DNA from: Anaerolineae bacterium | GTDB taxonomy: Bacteria > Chloroflexota > Anaerolineae > 4572-78 > J111 | Assembly: GCA_023382535.1 (NCBI GenBank) | Contig: JAHDWA010000025.1 | Span: forward strand, 62,444 to 126,443 | DNA length: 64,000 nucleotides | Direction: 5' to 3' | Part shown: positions 43,586 to 52,867 of the stretch, piece after piece | How positions within the stretch are numbered: position 1 is the first letter of the stretch | How the letters are laid out: each line of letters begins with the position of its first letter | Program-made: the position numbers and the translations under genes | Notes under the pieces: model-generated | Told to the model about the DNA's origin: nothing | Database searches by the model: none | What the model saw: only the letters and a program-made list of their open reading frames with translations

Positions 43586-46429
43586 ATGGCAAATTCTTCA
43601 CCCGCTACGCTGCCGCCCTACCGCCTTGCTGCCGCTGAGGTAATCGCCGGACTAAACAGCGACGCCGCCCAGGGCCTTAGCGAGGTCGAAGCGGCCCGCC
43701 GGCTGCAACAGTATGGGCCAAACCAGCTCCAGGCCAAGCCGCCGGTCCCCGCATGGAAAAAATTTCTGGCCCAGTTTAAAGATCCCCTGGTTGTTCTGCT
43801 GCTGATCGCGACCTTGATCTCGCTGGCGGCCTGGATTTTAGAAGGGGCTGAAGGCTTCCCCTTTGAAGCCTTTGTGATTGTGGCGATTGTGGTTCTGAAT
43901 GCCATCCTTGGTTACATCCAAGAGGCCCGGGCTGAAGAGGCGGTGGCAGCCTTACAAAAGATGACCGTCTCCAGCGCCACGGTCATCCGTGACGGCAAAC
44001 AGCAGTCTATTACTTCCGCCGATTTAGTACCGGGGGACATCCTGCTCATTGAAGAGGGCAACTCCATCACCGCCGATGGCCGCCTGCTGGAGGTGACTTC
44101 GCTGCAAATGACCGAAGCCGCCCTGACCGGCGAAAGCCAGCCGGTGATGAAAGAGGTGGAGGCCGTTGAGACCGAAGCCCCGCTGGGCGACCGGACCAAT
44201 ATGATTTTCAGCGGCACGGCTGCCACGTTTGGCCGGGGCCGGGCCATCATCACCGCTACCGGCATGGAAACCGAGTTGGGCAAAATTGCCGGTTTGATTC
44301 AAGATGTGCCCGAAGAGGCCACCCCGTTGCAGCAGGAAATTGACCGGGTGAGCAAATTTCTGGGGGTGGCGGTCATCATTATTGCCGTGATCGTGGTGGG
44401 TACGCTGCTCATTTTTAACGACATTGCCAATTTTCAGGGCCTGGTTGACGCGCTGTTATTGGGTGTTTCATTAGCGGTGGCGGCAGTGCCAGAAAGTTTG
44501 TCTGTCGTCCTCACCGTGGTCCTCTCGCTGGGGGTACAGCGGATGGCCAGGCGCCAGGCCATCGTTAAAAAGCTCTCGGCCGTTGAAACGCTAGGCTCAG
44601 CCTCGGTGATTGGCACCGATAAAACCGGCACCCTGACCAAAAACGAGATGACGGTGGTGACCGTTGTAGCCCCCAAGGGCCGGATAGACTTGTCGGGCAT
44701 TGGCTATACCCCTGAGGGTGAAGTGGTGGATCACGACAGCCAACAGCCGGTTCAAGATGAGGCAGTTTTGGCGGAGCTGCGCTTTATTCTGGGGGCCGGC
44801 GCGCTGGCGAACAACGCCGTTTTGGAGAAAAAGGAAGATGGCAGTTACGCTATTCAAGGGGACCCCACTGAGGCGGCCTTGATTGTGGCTGCTCAAAAAG
44901 TGGGTCTCAACACCGCCGAACTGCAACAGCAGTTTCACCGGGTGGGCGAAGTGCCCTTCTCGTCTGATCGCAAAATGATGAGCACGGTGCAGGCTGACCC
45001 CACTCAGAGTAACGTGCTTGCCCTTACCTCCAAAGGCGCCCCTGATGTGCTGCTGGCCCGCTCCAGTTTTGAATGGATCGACGGCCAGCGCCAGCCCCTC
45101 GACGAAGCTCGCCGCCAAGAGATTTTGGCCTCGGTTGACCAGATGGCCCAGGAGGCGCTACGAACGCTAGGGCTAGCCGGGCGGTACATCGGCCAGGCCG
45201 ATTATCAAACCGCCGATGAAGGTCTGGAAGATGCGTTGGTTTGGCTGGGTATGGTAGGGATTATTGACCCACCCCGTGAGGAAGCCAAAGCGGCGGTGGC
45301 CCAGGCCCACGGCGCCGGCATTGAAGTGCTGATGATCACCGGCGATCACCCCTTGACGGCGCTCGCCATTGCCGAACAGTTGGGCATTGCCGCCGAGAAT
45401 GGCCGGGCGCTCAACGGCAACGAGTTGCAAAGCCTCAACAAGGAGCAACTCCAGGAAGCGGTTAAAGAAGTGAAGGTTTACGCCCGGGTCAGCCCCGAGG
45501 ACAAGCTGCGTATCGTGAAGGCGCTGCGGGCCAACGGCAATGTGACGGCGATGACCGGCGATGGCGTTAATGATGCCCCAGCCTTAAAAACCGCTGACAT
45601 TGGGGTGAGTATGGGCATCACCGGCACCGATGTGGCCAAAGAAGCCGCCGAGATGATCCTGGTTGATGACAATTTTGCGACCATTGTGGCGGCGATAAAA
45701 GAGGGACGCGGCATTTTTGATAACATCCGAAAGTTCTTGCGCTACCTGTTGTCGTCCAACATCGGCGAGGTATTTACCATGTTCTTCGGGGTTGTCCTGG
45801 CTAATTCGTTGGGGCTGGTGGCCCGGGCCGAAGAAGCCTTTGTGGTGCCACTGCTGACAACGCAGATTTTGTGGATTAACCTGCTCACCGATACCGGCCC
45901 AGCTTTGGCTATGGGGGTGGATCCGGTAGACCCAACGGTGATGGAGCGGCCGCCCCGCCGTCGCAGCGAGCGGGTGATTGACGGCAGGATGTGGTTTAAT
46001 ATCGGCTTTATTGGCCTGGTGATGGCGGTTGTTACCCTGGGGGTTATGGATTTATATCTGCCCGGCGGTATGATTGGCCAGGATGCCACCGGCGACATTG
46101 TCCTGGCCCAAACGATGGCCTTTACCACCCTGGTTTTCTGCCAGTTGTTCAATGTGTTTAACTCTCGTTCTGAAGATACCAGCGCCTTCCACCATCTTTT
46201 TACCAATGGTTGGCTGTGGCTGACCTTGCTGTTGAGCGTGGTCCTTCAAGTCGCAGTCATCTATATCCCGGTTTTGAACACGGCTTTTGGCACCACGCCT
46301 TTGAGTTTAACCGATTGGGGGGTAGCCCTGGCCCTGGGCAGTGTCGTCCTGTGGGCCGCAGAGGCTAAAAAGCTCATTATGCGAGCCACCGGTTTTGAAA
46401 AACGGCAGCAGGTCCAGCCTGTCCAGTAA
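43586..46429 (+). CDS. P-type cation-transporting ATPase, P2 (Ca2+-ATPase-like)
   Basis: 947 residues, full length. Cation_ATPase_N at the start, actuator motif TGES (ALTGESQPV), phosphorylation site DKTGTLT (Asp about 345), nucleotide site KGAPDVLL, hinge TGDGVNDAPALK, and ten helices. M4 reads AAVPESL and M6 NLLTDTGPALAMGVDP, the layout of calcium/manganese pumps (PMR1/SERCA group), but PESLS replaces the more usual PEGLP, so ion specificity is uncertain. AAGGA precedes ATG 43586. It would export divalent cations from the cytoplasm. Confidence 0.9.
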   Translation: MANSSPATLPPYRLAAAEVIAGLNSDAAQGLSEVEAARRLQQYGPNQLQAKPPVPAWKKFLAQFKDPLVVLLLIATLISLAAWILEGAEGFPFEAFVIVAIVVLNAILGYIQEARAEEAVAALQKMTVSSATVIRDGKQQSITSADLVPGDILLIEEGNSITADGRLLEVTSLQMTEAALTGESQPVMKEVEAVETEAPLGDRTNMIFSGTAATFGRGRAIITATGMETELGKIAGLIQDVPEEATPLQQEIDRVSKFLGVAVIIIAVIVVGTLLIFNDIANFQGLVDALLLGVSLAVAAVPESLSVVLTVVLSLGVQRMARRQAIVKKLSAVETLGSASVIGTDKTGTLTKNEMTVVTVVAPKGRIDLSGIGYTPEGEVVDHDSQQPVQDEAVLAELRFILGAGALANNAVLEKKEDGSYAIQGDPTEAALIVAAQKVGLNTAELQQQFHRVGEVPFSSDRKMMSTVQADPTQSNVLALTSKGAPDVLLARSSFEWIDGQRQPLDEARRQEILASVDQMAQEALRTLGLAGRYIGQADYQTADEGLEDALVWLGMVGIIDPPREEAKAAVAQAHGAGIEVLMITGDHPLTALAIAEQLGIAAENGRALNGNELQSLNKEQLQEAVKEVKVYARVSPEDKLRIVKALRANGNVTAMTGDGVNDAPALKTADIGVSMGITGTDVAKEAAEMILVDDNFATIVAAIKEGRGIFDNIRKFLRYLLSSNIGEVFTMFFGVVLANSLGLVARAEEAFVVPLLTTQILWINLLTDTGPALAMGVDPVDPTVMERPPRRRSERVIDGRMWFNIGFIGLVMAVVTLGVMDLYLPGGMIGQDATGDIVLAQTMAFTTLVFCQLFNVFNSRSEDTSAFHHLFTNGWLWLTLLLSVVLQVAVIYIPVLNTAFGTTPLSLTDWGVALALGSVVLWAAEAKKLIMRATGFEKRQQVQPVQ

Positions 46430-46533
46430 TACACAGACTTCAAGGTGTATCTTCAGCCTAATCCGGCGGTGGCCACAAGAGCTGGTATAAAGTGGGCCTA
46501 AGAATTTATCTTGAAGGTATGGAGGATCACAAT

Positions 46534-46566
46534 CATGGATAATACAAGCCTTGGCAGGTTTCAGTG
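46534..46566 (+). CDS. Possible 10-codon leader ORF
   Basis: ATG 46534 has a good ribosome site (TGGAGG) and encodes MDNTSLGRFQ, whose TGA ends 15 bp before the permease start, close to its ribosome site. It could help load ribosomes onto the permease gene, or be chance. Confidence 0.25.
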
Positions 46567-46581
46567 ATCGGAGGAGATCTC

Positions 46582-47823
46582 ATGTCCGACGACACTTTCC
46601 TCAAACGGCTGCTGATGGTAATAACGACCATTGTTCTGCTCTTGAGCCTGTGGTATCTGCGCTCGATCTGGCTCCTGGGCTTTGCGGCCGTGGTCATTGC
46701 CGTAGGGATCAGTATCCCGGTGCATTGGCTGCAACAGCGTGGGCTGTCCCGCAACCCATCACTTTTCCTATCGCTGCTGGTCTTAGGGCTGGTGGTCATC
46801 TTCTTAATCCTGTGGATTGTGCCGACGATTATCAGCGAAACCGGGAGTGCGCTGGCCGAACTGCCCCGGATGTGGCAAGAGATTGGCCAGCGCTATGAAA
46901 CCTGGCGCAGCGGCAGCGACCTGCTCATCCGTCTGCTGCCCCCCTTCAGCATGCTTGGTCTCAATCAAACCGGTGACGCCGCCCTCAGCGACGCCCTGCG
47001 CCGGCTGTTCACCACCGGCTTTTCCTTCACGCCCATTTTGGAGGGCATGGGCGCCTTTGCCAGCGTGCTGGCCAATGTGGCTCTGGTGATTTTTATCGCC
47101 ATCTTTTTTCTCGGCGATCCGCTCAGCTATGTACAGATCAGCCTCCATCTGACGCCGGCTGCCTACCATGACCGGCTCTTGTACATCTTGAGCGAACTGT
47201 ATCGCAGCCTGACCCAGTGGATCAAGACCCAGTTTCTATCGGTCAGCATTACCGTCAGCCTGGTCTGGCTCGTTTTGGGCCTCTTGGGTGTACCCTACGC
47301 GCCGATTATCGCCGTGTTTGCGGGCGTGGCCACCTTCATTCCCAACCTGGGCGCCTTTCTGCCCTTGATCCCGATTTTCGTTTTTACCATGGCCGAGGAC
47401 CCGTCGCTCATGTTGTGGGCCATCCCGGCCTACCTGGCCATCCAATTGCTGGAAAGCAATGTGATCACCCCCACGCTGATCCGGGAGGAACTCCAGCTTC
47501 CTTCTGCGGGTGTGCTTTTGTTTCAATTGGTCGGGGCGGCGCTCTTTGGTGGGCTGGGTCTCTTGTTGGCAGTGCCCCTCTTGCTGGTGTTGATCGTCCT
47601 GGTGCGTGAAATTTACAGCTATGACATCCTGGGACTGCGCGCTGAAAACATAGAAATCACCGTAGATGCGGCGGGCCGCATGCATTTGGACCCAACAAGT
47701 AGAGGGCAAGAAACTGAGCCGGAGTCACCAGAGCGTGCTCAACTTCAGCCCCAGCCACCTGAAAAGAGCGCTCAAGAGAACGCGCCCCTGAGCGGATCAC
47801 CTCAAGGTATGAGTACGGACTGA
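46582..47823 (+). CDS. AI-2E-family (PerM/YdiK-like) membrane transporter
   Basis: 413 residues from ATG 46582 (GGAGGAGATCTC before it). About eight helices with family landmarks FAAVVIAVGISIPVHWL, FIAIFFLGDP, LLGVPYAPIIAVFAGVATFI followed by PNLG, and ESNVITPTLI. A soluble tail of about 70 residues is rich in Glu, Pro and Gln. The family exports small molecules (AI-2, ions by Na+/H+ antiport in some); substrate unknown. It is in a plus-strand run with cardiolipin synthase (33 bp on) and a two-component system. Confidence 0.88.
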   Translation: MSDDTFLKRLLMVITTIVLLLSLWYLRSIWLLGFAAVVIAVGISIPVHWLQQRGLSRNPSLFLSLLVLGLVVIFLILWIVPTIISETGSALAELPRMWQEIGQRYETWRSGSDLLIRLLPPFSMLGLNQTGDAALSDALRRLFTTGFSFTPILEGMGAFASVLANVALVIFIAIFFLGDPLSYVQISLHLTPAAYHDRLLYILSELYRSLTQWIKTQFLSVSITVSLVWLVLGLLGVPYAPIIAVFAGVATFIPNLGAFLPLIPIFVFTMAEDPSLMLWAIPAYLAIQLLESNVITPTLIREELQLPSAGVLLFQLVGAALFGGLGLLLAVPLLLVLIVLVREIYSYDILGLRAENIEITVDAAGRMHLDPTSRGQETEPESPERAQLQPQPPEKSAQENAPLSGSPQGMSTD

Positions 47824-47856
47824 AGTGAAGCGATGATAGGGGAGCAGGGATTAACG

Positions 47857-49323
47857 ATGGCTGACCTTTTAAACCACCTGCCTACGATGCTATGGTGGCT
47901 CATTGCCTTATATGCGCTCAGTGTGGCTGTTTTTATCCTGCTGGAAAATCGCAGCCCTCACCTGACGCTGAGCTGGCTGTTTGCCTTTATTTTTCTGCCG
48001 GTGATCGGAGTGTTGGTCTACATTTTTTTTGGCCGGGGATTTACCCTGTTCAGCCAACGCGATAAACTCATCAAACAGGAACTCACTGCCCGGTTAAGAC
48101 GGGAGCCGGTGCCCCTGGTGGAGCGGCAAGACGAGGAAATTGAAAGGCTCAAACAAGCTGGTCCGCCGGTGTATGGCCGGGTTGTGGCGTTGATGCGCCA
48201 CAACGCCGACAGCCCCTTGTTCCCCTACAACTGTCTGGAGATTTTACAAAATGGCGCGGAAAAGTACCCCCGCCTGCTGGCCGACCTGAAGGTGGCTCAC
48301 CATTCGATCCACATGGAATACTTTGAGTGGAGTTCCGACGAATTAATGCAGGAGTTCAAGCAAATTCTGCTGGAGCGGGCCAAAGCCGGCATCGAGGTGC
48401 GGCTGTTGTATGACCCGCTGGGCAGCTTTTTGATGCTCAGCCGGGCCTACGTAAGGGAGATGAACGCCGGGGGTGTCAGGATGATTCCCTATAGCCCCTT
48501 GACCGCCGTGCATACGATTAGCTATCGCAATCACCGCAAGTTGGTCATCATTGACGGCAAAATTGGCTATACCGGCGGCCTGAACATGGCCGAAACCTAC
48601 CTCAAAGGACCGCAGAAGGGCAATTTCACCGGCTGGCGCGATACGCATGTCCGCTTCACGGGGGAGGCCGTCTGGGGGCTGCAAGCCAGTTTTATCATCC
48701 AGTGGTTCAACAGCACCGGCGAAAACCTGGTCAACCCGGCCTATTTTCCCCCACTGACCGGGTCGTATCCCTACCTGCCGCTGCAAATCGTCAACTCCGG
48801 CCCCGACTCCCAGTGGAAGGCGATCCGCGACTTGTATTTTGCCCTCATCACCGCCGCCCAGCGCCACATCTACATCCAATCGCCCTTCTTTATTTTGGAT
48901 GAAAGCCTGATTGTGGCCCTGAACGGGGCAGCGCGAACAGGTGTTGACGTGAAGATTATGCTGGCTCCCGCTGGTCCTGACAGTAGCTTCCCTTACCAGG
49001 CCGGGGTTACCTATGCCGAGAACATTGCCAAAGCTGGCGGGCGTATTTTCTATTATCAGGGTGAATATTTTCACCCCAAAACCATCAACATTGACTCGGT
49101 CATTTGTTCCATCGGGTCAGCCAATATGGACATCCGTAGTTTCACCATCAACTATGAGTCGAACCTGGTCATTTATGATGAAAAAACTGCCCAAGAACTG
49201 GAACAAGATTTCCTGGCTGACCTGAACCATTGTATTGAATTCGATCTGGCCGCCTATCGCCAGAGCGGTTTCCTGGGCCGGTTGCGCGACTCGACCTGCC
49301 GCTTGGTTTCGCCGGTGTTATAA
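47857..49323 (+). CDS. cls: Cardiolipin synthase (two PLD domains)
   Basis: 488 residues from ATG 47857, after AGGGATTAACG; ATG 47833 is an equally readable start. Two N-terminal helices (LWWLIALYALSVAVFILLE, WLFAFIFLPVIGVLVYIFF), then two phospholipase-D motifs: HRKLVIIDGKIGYTGGLNMA and HPKTINIDSVICSIGSANMD. The second has HxK..xxD in the slightly divergent form common in ClsA-like proteins. It joins two phosphatidylglycerols into cardiolipin in the inner membrane. Its stop is 7 bp before the histidine kinase start. Confidence 0.93.
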   Translation: MADLLNHLPTMLWWLIALYALSVAVFILLENRSPHLTLSWLFAFIFLPVIGVLVYIFFGRGFTLFSQRDKLIKQELTARLRREPVPLVERQDEEIERLKQAGPPVYGRVVALMRHNADSPLFPYNCLEILQNGAEKYPRLLADLKVAHHSIHMEYFEWSSDELMQEFKQILLERAKAGIEVRLLYDPLGSFLMLSRAYVREMNAGGVRMIPYSPLTAVHTISYRNHRKLVIIDGKIGYTGGLNMAETYLKGPQKGNFTGWRDTHVRFTGEAVWGLQASFIIQWFNSTGENLVNPAYFPPLTGSYPYLPLQIVNSGPDSQWKAIRDLYFALITAAQRHIYIQSPFFILDESLIVALNGAARTGVDVKIMLAPAGPDSSFPYQAGVTYAENIAKAGGRIFYYQGEYFHPKTINIDSVICSIGSANMDIRSFTINYESNLVIYDEKTAQELEQDFLADLNHCIEFDLAAYRQSGFLGRLRDSTCRLVSPVL

Positions 49324-49330
49324 GGAGAAA

Positions 49331-51199
49331 ATGATGCAACCATCGTCTCACGCTACTCAGGGGCTGGCGTCAGTGCCCACCCCACGGGGCGATTATTTCC
49401 TGCTGGCGCTGCGCTGGCTCATCTTTGGGGGCGTGTCCGTTATCACCCTAAGCTCTGGTCGAAGCGCCTACGAAGGTGCGGTTGACGCCGGGACGATAGT
49501 TAGCCCCTGGCTGGCGACCCTCATCATTGCCGCCTACTACATTCCGGTTTCCTTCTTTGTGTGGCGACATCGGCCGCTGGTGACCGGACGAATGGGCGGG
49601 TTGCTGTTGGCCGATGGGGTTCTGGCGACGATCATCACCGTCCTGACCGGCGGCGGCGGTAGTTTATTCTCCCTCCTCTTTGTGATCCCTATTGTTGAAG
49701 CCGGGCTGGCTTATCGCTGGCGGGCGGCCCTGGCCCTGATCGCCACGATCGGCCTGTGTTCGCTGCTGGCCTCCCTGCCGCTGTCCGGCGGGAATGCCGG
49801 TGCGGCTGCGGTGACAACGGTCAAGTTCTTATTCACTTTGCTGCTGGGCCTGCTGGTGACCGTGTTCAGCGAACAGGTGCGCCAGGAGTATACAGTCCGG
49901 CAGGCGGCCTTGCTGGCCACGGTACGGATGGCGGTCCTAAACGAAATTTCCCTGCGCCTGGGCGAGAGCCAGTTGGAACCGGAGCGCATTTTAACCACCA
50001 CCCTGGAAAGTACGCATGTCTTGCCGGATATCGCTTTCAGCCTGGTGATGCTGTCCGATCCGGTCAACCAGCATTGGTATGTGGCGGCTTCCACCACCGA
50101 GCGGCATCCGGTGGGCCAGCGAGTGCCAAAAATAGAGGAGGGCTTTACGCCTTACTTTGGGCCAGCCGGATCGGGACCGGCGCGGCCCCAACCAGCACTT
50201 TATCTGGCCGGAGGGGGAGCAACTCGGCCCCTGCCCCAATTTGTGGTGGACGATGGGATTATTCAACTCGTTGGCGTTCCCCTGATCTTGCCTACCGGGG
50301 CGGTGATGGGCGCCATTGCCCTGGGCCGGCAGACCGACCGTCCCTTGAGCGATGATGAGCAGCTTTTCCTGCGCTCCCTGGCCCTGGAAGCCGGGCTGGC
50401 TCTGCGCAATGCCCAGCTTTACAGTCGCGAGCAGGACCAGGTGGAGCGTCTGCGCCGCTTCGAGGCGCTCCGGGCCACCTTCTTTTCGGCCACCGCCCAC
50501 GAACTCAAAACCCCGCTGACCGTGCTCAAAACCCTGGCTCCGACCCTGACCCCGCTGCCCCATCTGCCCAGCCAAACCCAAAATGAGATTAGCCAAACCT
50601 TTGCCCAGAACCTGGAACGCCTGGAATTGCTGGTGACGGATATGCTGGAAAGCGTCCGCTTGGAGGCCGGGACGGTCGCCCTGCACCCCCGTTCCCTGGA
50701 TCTGGCCGGCCGCACCCGGCGTGTCCTGGAACGGTTGACCCCCCTGCTGGAACGTAAACAGCAAAAATTTGAGTTCCACGCCCCGGCCCATCTGCCGCTC
50801 GTCTACGCGGATGGCAAACGGGTCGAACAAATCCTGTCCAACCTGATTGACAATGCCGCCAAATTCGCCCCTCCCGCCAGCGTCATCGAAGTCAGCCTCA
50901 GCCAGCATTGCCCGTCGGATGGGCCTGGCCTGGTGCAGGCGGCGGTGGCCGATGCCGGCCCTGGCGTACCACCCCGGGAGCGGGAGTTGATCTTTGACCG
51001 GTTTTACAGCACTGCCGATAGAGCGCTGGCCGGGGTGGGGTTGGGCCTCTTTATTTGCCGGGAGTTGGTCCGGCTGCACGGCGGCCGCATCTGGGTGGAA
51101 GACCGGCCCGGCGGCGGCAGCCGCTTTTGTTTTACTTTACCCCTGACTGCTGAGGAGATAGATGATGAAGAAAGCCAGCCACAAAATTCTAATCATTGA
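49331..51199 (+). CDS. Membrane sensor histidine kinase
   Basis: 622 residues from ATG 49331 (or 49334; AAGGAG upstream). Six hydrophobic helices (about 25-190), a GAF-like domain (LNEISLRLGESQLEPERI ... LALEAGLALRNAQLY), dimerisation/phospho-acceptor site [17 protein letters not shown] (His about 392), and HATPase with N box NLIDNAAKFAPP, G1 VADAGPGVP and G2 GVGLGLFICRELV. Phosphorylates the response regulator whose gene overlaps it by 38 bp. The GAF or membrane part would sense the signal. A copy of its phospho-acceptor segment recurs in the chimeric gene at 52868. Confidence 0.93.
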   Translation: MMQPSSHATQGLASVPTPRGDYFLLALRWLIFGGVSVITLSSGRSAYEGAVDAGTIVSPWLATLIIAAYYIPVSFFVWRHRPLVTGRMGGLLLADGVLATIITVLTGGGGSLFSLLFVIPIVEAGLAYRWRAALALIATIGLCSLLASLPLSGGNAGAAAVTTVKFLFTLLLGLLVTVFSEQVRQEYTVRQAALLATVRMAVLNEISLRLGESQLEPERILTTTLESTHVLPDIAFSLVMLSDPVNQHWYVAASTTERHPVGQRVPKIEEGFTPYFGPAGSGPARPQPALYLAGGGATRPLPQFVVDDGIIQLVGVPLILPTGAVMGAIALGRQTDRPLSDDEQLFLRSLALEAGLALRNAQLYSREQDQVERLRRFEALRATFFSATAHELKTPLTVLKTLAPTLTPLPHLPSQTQNEISQTFAQNLERLELLVTDMLESVRLEAGTVALHPRSLDLAGRTRRVLERLTPLLERKQQKFEFHAPAHLPLVYADGKRVEQILSNLIDNAAKFAPPASVIEVSLSQHCPSDGPGLVQAAVADAGPGVPPRERELIFDRFYSTADRALAGVGLGLFICRELVRLHGGRIWVEDRPGGGSRFCFTLPLTAEEIDDEESQPQNSNH

Positions 51200-51875
51200 C
51201 GACGAGCCGGACGTGACCCGGGCGGTAACTTTAACCATTACCGTCCAGGAGCCGGAATGGCAGGTTATCAGCGCGCATCAGGGCGAGACCGGCCTGGACC
51301 TCGTGGATACCGCAGCGCCGGACCTGGTTCTGCTTGACCTGTCTATGCCGGGGATGCACGGCTTTGAGGTCCTGGAACAAATCCGGCTCTTCAGCGATGT
51401 GCCGGTAATCATCCTGACCGTTCAGGATGACGAGTTGGACAAGGTTCGCGGCCTGGAACTGGGCGCGGATGATTACATCGTCAAACCCTTCGGTCACCTG
51501 GAACTGCTGGCCCGCATCCGCTCGGTGTTACGCCGGGTGGAAGGCAGCCCCGGCCCGGTGGAACGTCCCTTTGTCAATGGCGAGCTGCGGCTCGATTTCA
51601 ACCGGCGGCGGGTGACGGTGGGCGAGAAGGAGGTCCGGCTGACCAGCACCGAATTTCGCTTGTTGGAGGTGTTGGCTCGCCAGGCCGGGCGGGTGATGAC
51701 CAGTGAGGTGCTGCTGAGCCGGGTGTGGGGTCGGGATGCCAGCGATGACGTAGATTATCTCAAAGCCTTCATCTATCGCCTGCGTCAAAAAATCGAACCC
51801 GATCCGACCCAGCCCCGTTACCTGTACACCGAGCGCGGCGTTGGTTACTGGCTGGATGATAGCAAGGCTCAATGA
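51162..51875 (+). CDS. OmpR/KdpE-family response regulator
   Basis: 237 residues. Receiver domain: acidic pocket IIDDEPD, phospho-acceptor Asp in LVLLDLSMPG, Thr in ILTVQDD, Lys in YIVKPFG. Winged-helix output domain: LTSTEFRLLEVLARQAGRV and DYLKAFIYRLRQKIEPDP with RYLYTERGVGYWL. Such domains bind direct repeats with about 11-bp steps. The GTTTACC arrays at 34323, 41584, 41645 and 60409 have this form, making this the best regulator candidate in the window (inference). No such array is in front of its own gene. Confidence 0.94.
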   Translation: MMKKASHKILIIDDEPDVTRAVTLTITVQEPEWQVISAHQGETGLDLVDTAAPDLVLLDLSMPGMHGFEVLEQIRLFSDVPVIILTVQDDELDKVRGLELGADDYIVKPFGHLELLARIRSVLRRVEGSPGPVERPFVNGELRLDFNRRRVTVGEKEVRLTSTEFRLLEVLARQAGRVMTSEVLLSRVWGRDASDDVDYLKAFIYRLRQKIEPDPTQPRYLYTERGVGYWLDDSKAQ

Positions 51876-51938
51876 TTATGTTGGTAAACTGCTCAATCCT
51901 CGTAAGTCGCCGTCAAAAGAGAAGCTTGAGGAGATGAG

Positions 51939-52120
51939 ATGGTTCTAAGGCACGTCATCTGCATCGTTATCGAGAAATCGTTGAAGTCCTGGTGCGCCAC
52001 GGCCTCGGCGCGCTCGTCACCCGGTTGCCCCTGGACCGCCACCTGGGTTTGCCCCGTCGCCAGGGGCAGCGCAAGCCAATTTCAGCTCAAAAAGCCGGAT
52101 GGCCCCTGCCCCGTTGGTAA
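51939..52120 (+). pseudogene. ABC1/UbiB-like kinase, N-terminal stub with frameshift
   Basis: ATG 51939 has a good ribosome site (GAGGAG), but after MVLR the frame is wrong; shifting it gives ARHLHRYREIVEVLVRHGLG followed by ALVTRLPLDRHLGLPRR, the typical N-terminus of ABC1/UbiB atypical kinases. It ends after about 60 codons with no kinase domain, running into the convergent rhomboid gene. It is the broken 5' end of an ABC1 gene. Confidence 0.6.
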
Positions 52121-52812
52121 AGGACTTCCAGCCGCTCAGAGACAGAGGGTTGCGGATAGAAGAGCATGACAAGCTGGGTCAAGATCAGCCCGAACACAAA
52201 GCCACCGATATGGGCGAAAAAGGCCACTCCACCGCCGCTCGTCTCGACCCCCAAAGAGGCCGCGCCATTGAAAAATTGGGCCAGGAACCACAAGCCAAGC
52301 ACCAGCCAGGCCGGCCAATCCGCCCACAGGCCGATAGAGCGCAGCGGCACAATGCCCTTGACCCGCACGCCGGGGAAGAGGATGAAGTAGCTGCCCAACA
52401 CCCCGGCAATCGCGCCGCTGGCCCCCACCTGGACAATTGTCGAGGTCGGGTCAATGGCGACCTGGGCCGCGGTGGCGGCAAAGCCGCTGCCAAAATAGAG
52501 GACCAGATAGACGATCCGGCCCAGGCGGTCTTCGACATTATCGCCGAAGAGATACAGGTAGAGCATATTGCCCAGCAGATGGCTCCACCCGGCGTGGAAG
52601 AACATGCTGCGCATCACACTCAGGATGGATTGCAGCGAGAAAGGATCCGCCGACACGCTAGCCGGCACCACGGCCAGGCTGGTCAAAGCTGTCTCAAGTT
52701 CAGACGGGGACAGGCTTAACTCCCACAGAAAGACCAGGACATTGATGAAAATGAGGGCGTAGGTCAGAAAGGGAAAGCGGCGAGTTGGGTTCATATCTTT
52801 TAACGGTAACAT
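52087..52812 (-). CDS. Rhomboid intramembrane serine protease
   Basis: 241 residues, six or seven helices. Catalytic Ser in GASGAIAG, catalytic His in AHIGGFVFG, and the oxyanion HLLGN (FHAGWSHLLGNML). It cleaves transmembrane helices inside the bilayer; the substrate is unknown. ATG 52812 has AAGGAG 8 nt upstream. Downstream of the chimeric gene, and convergent with the ABC1 stub, which it overlaps at the 3' end. Confidence 0.93.
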   Translation of the reverse strand: MLPLKDMNPTRRFPFLTYALIFINVLVFLWELSLSPSELETALTSLAVVPASVSADPFSLQSILSVMRSMFFHAGWSHLLGNMLYLYLFGDNVEDRLGRIVYLVLYFGSGFAATAAQVAIDPTSTIVQVGASGAIAGVLGSYFILFPGVRVKGIVPLRSIGLWADWPAWLVLGLWFLAQFFNGAASLGVETSGGGVAFFAHIGGFVFGLILTQLVMLFYPQPSVSERLEVLYQRGRGHPAF

Positions 52813-52867
52813 TATTTATCTCCTTATTGATCATTTTTGTGATATTGGGGTTGCCTGACAGGTGGCT

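Noticed and set aside
52099..52719. 206-codon plus-strand frame opposite the rhomboid gene
   Set aside because: The minus-strand frame has catalytic motifs and membrane helices; the plus frame is Gln/His/Arg-rich and meaningless.
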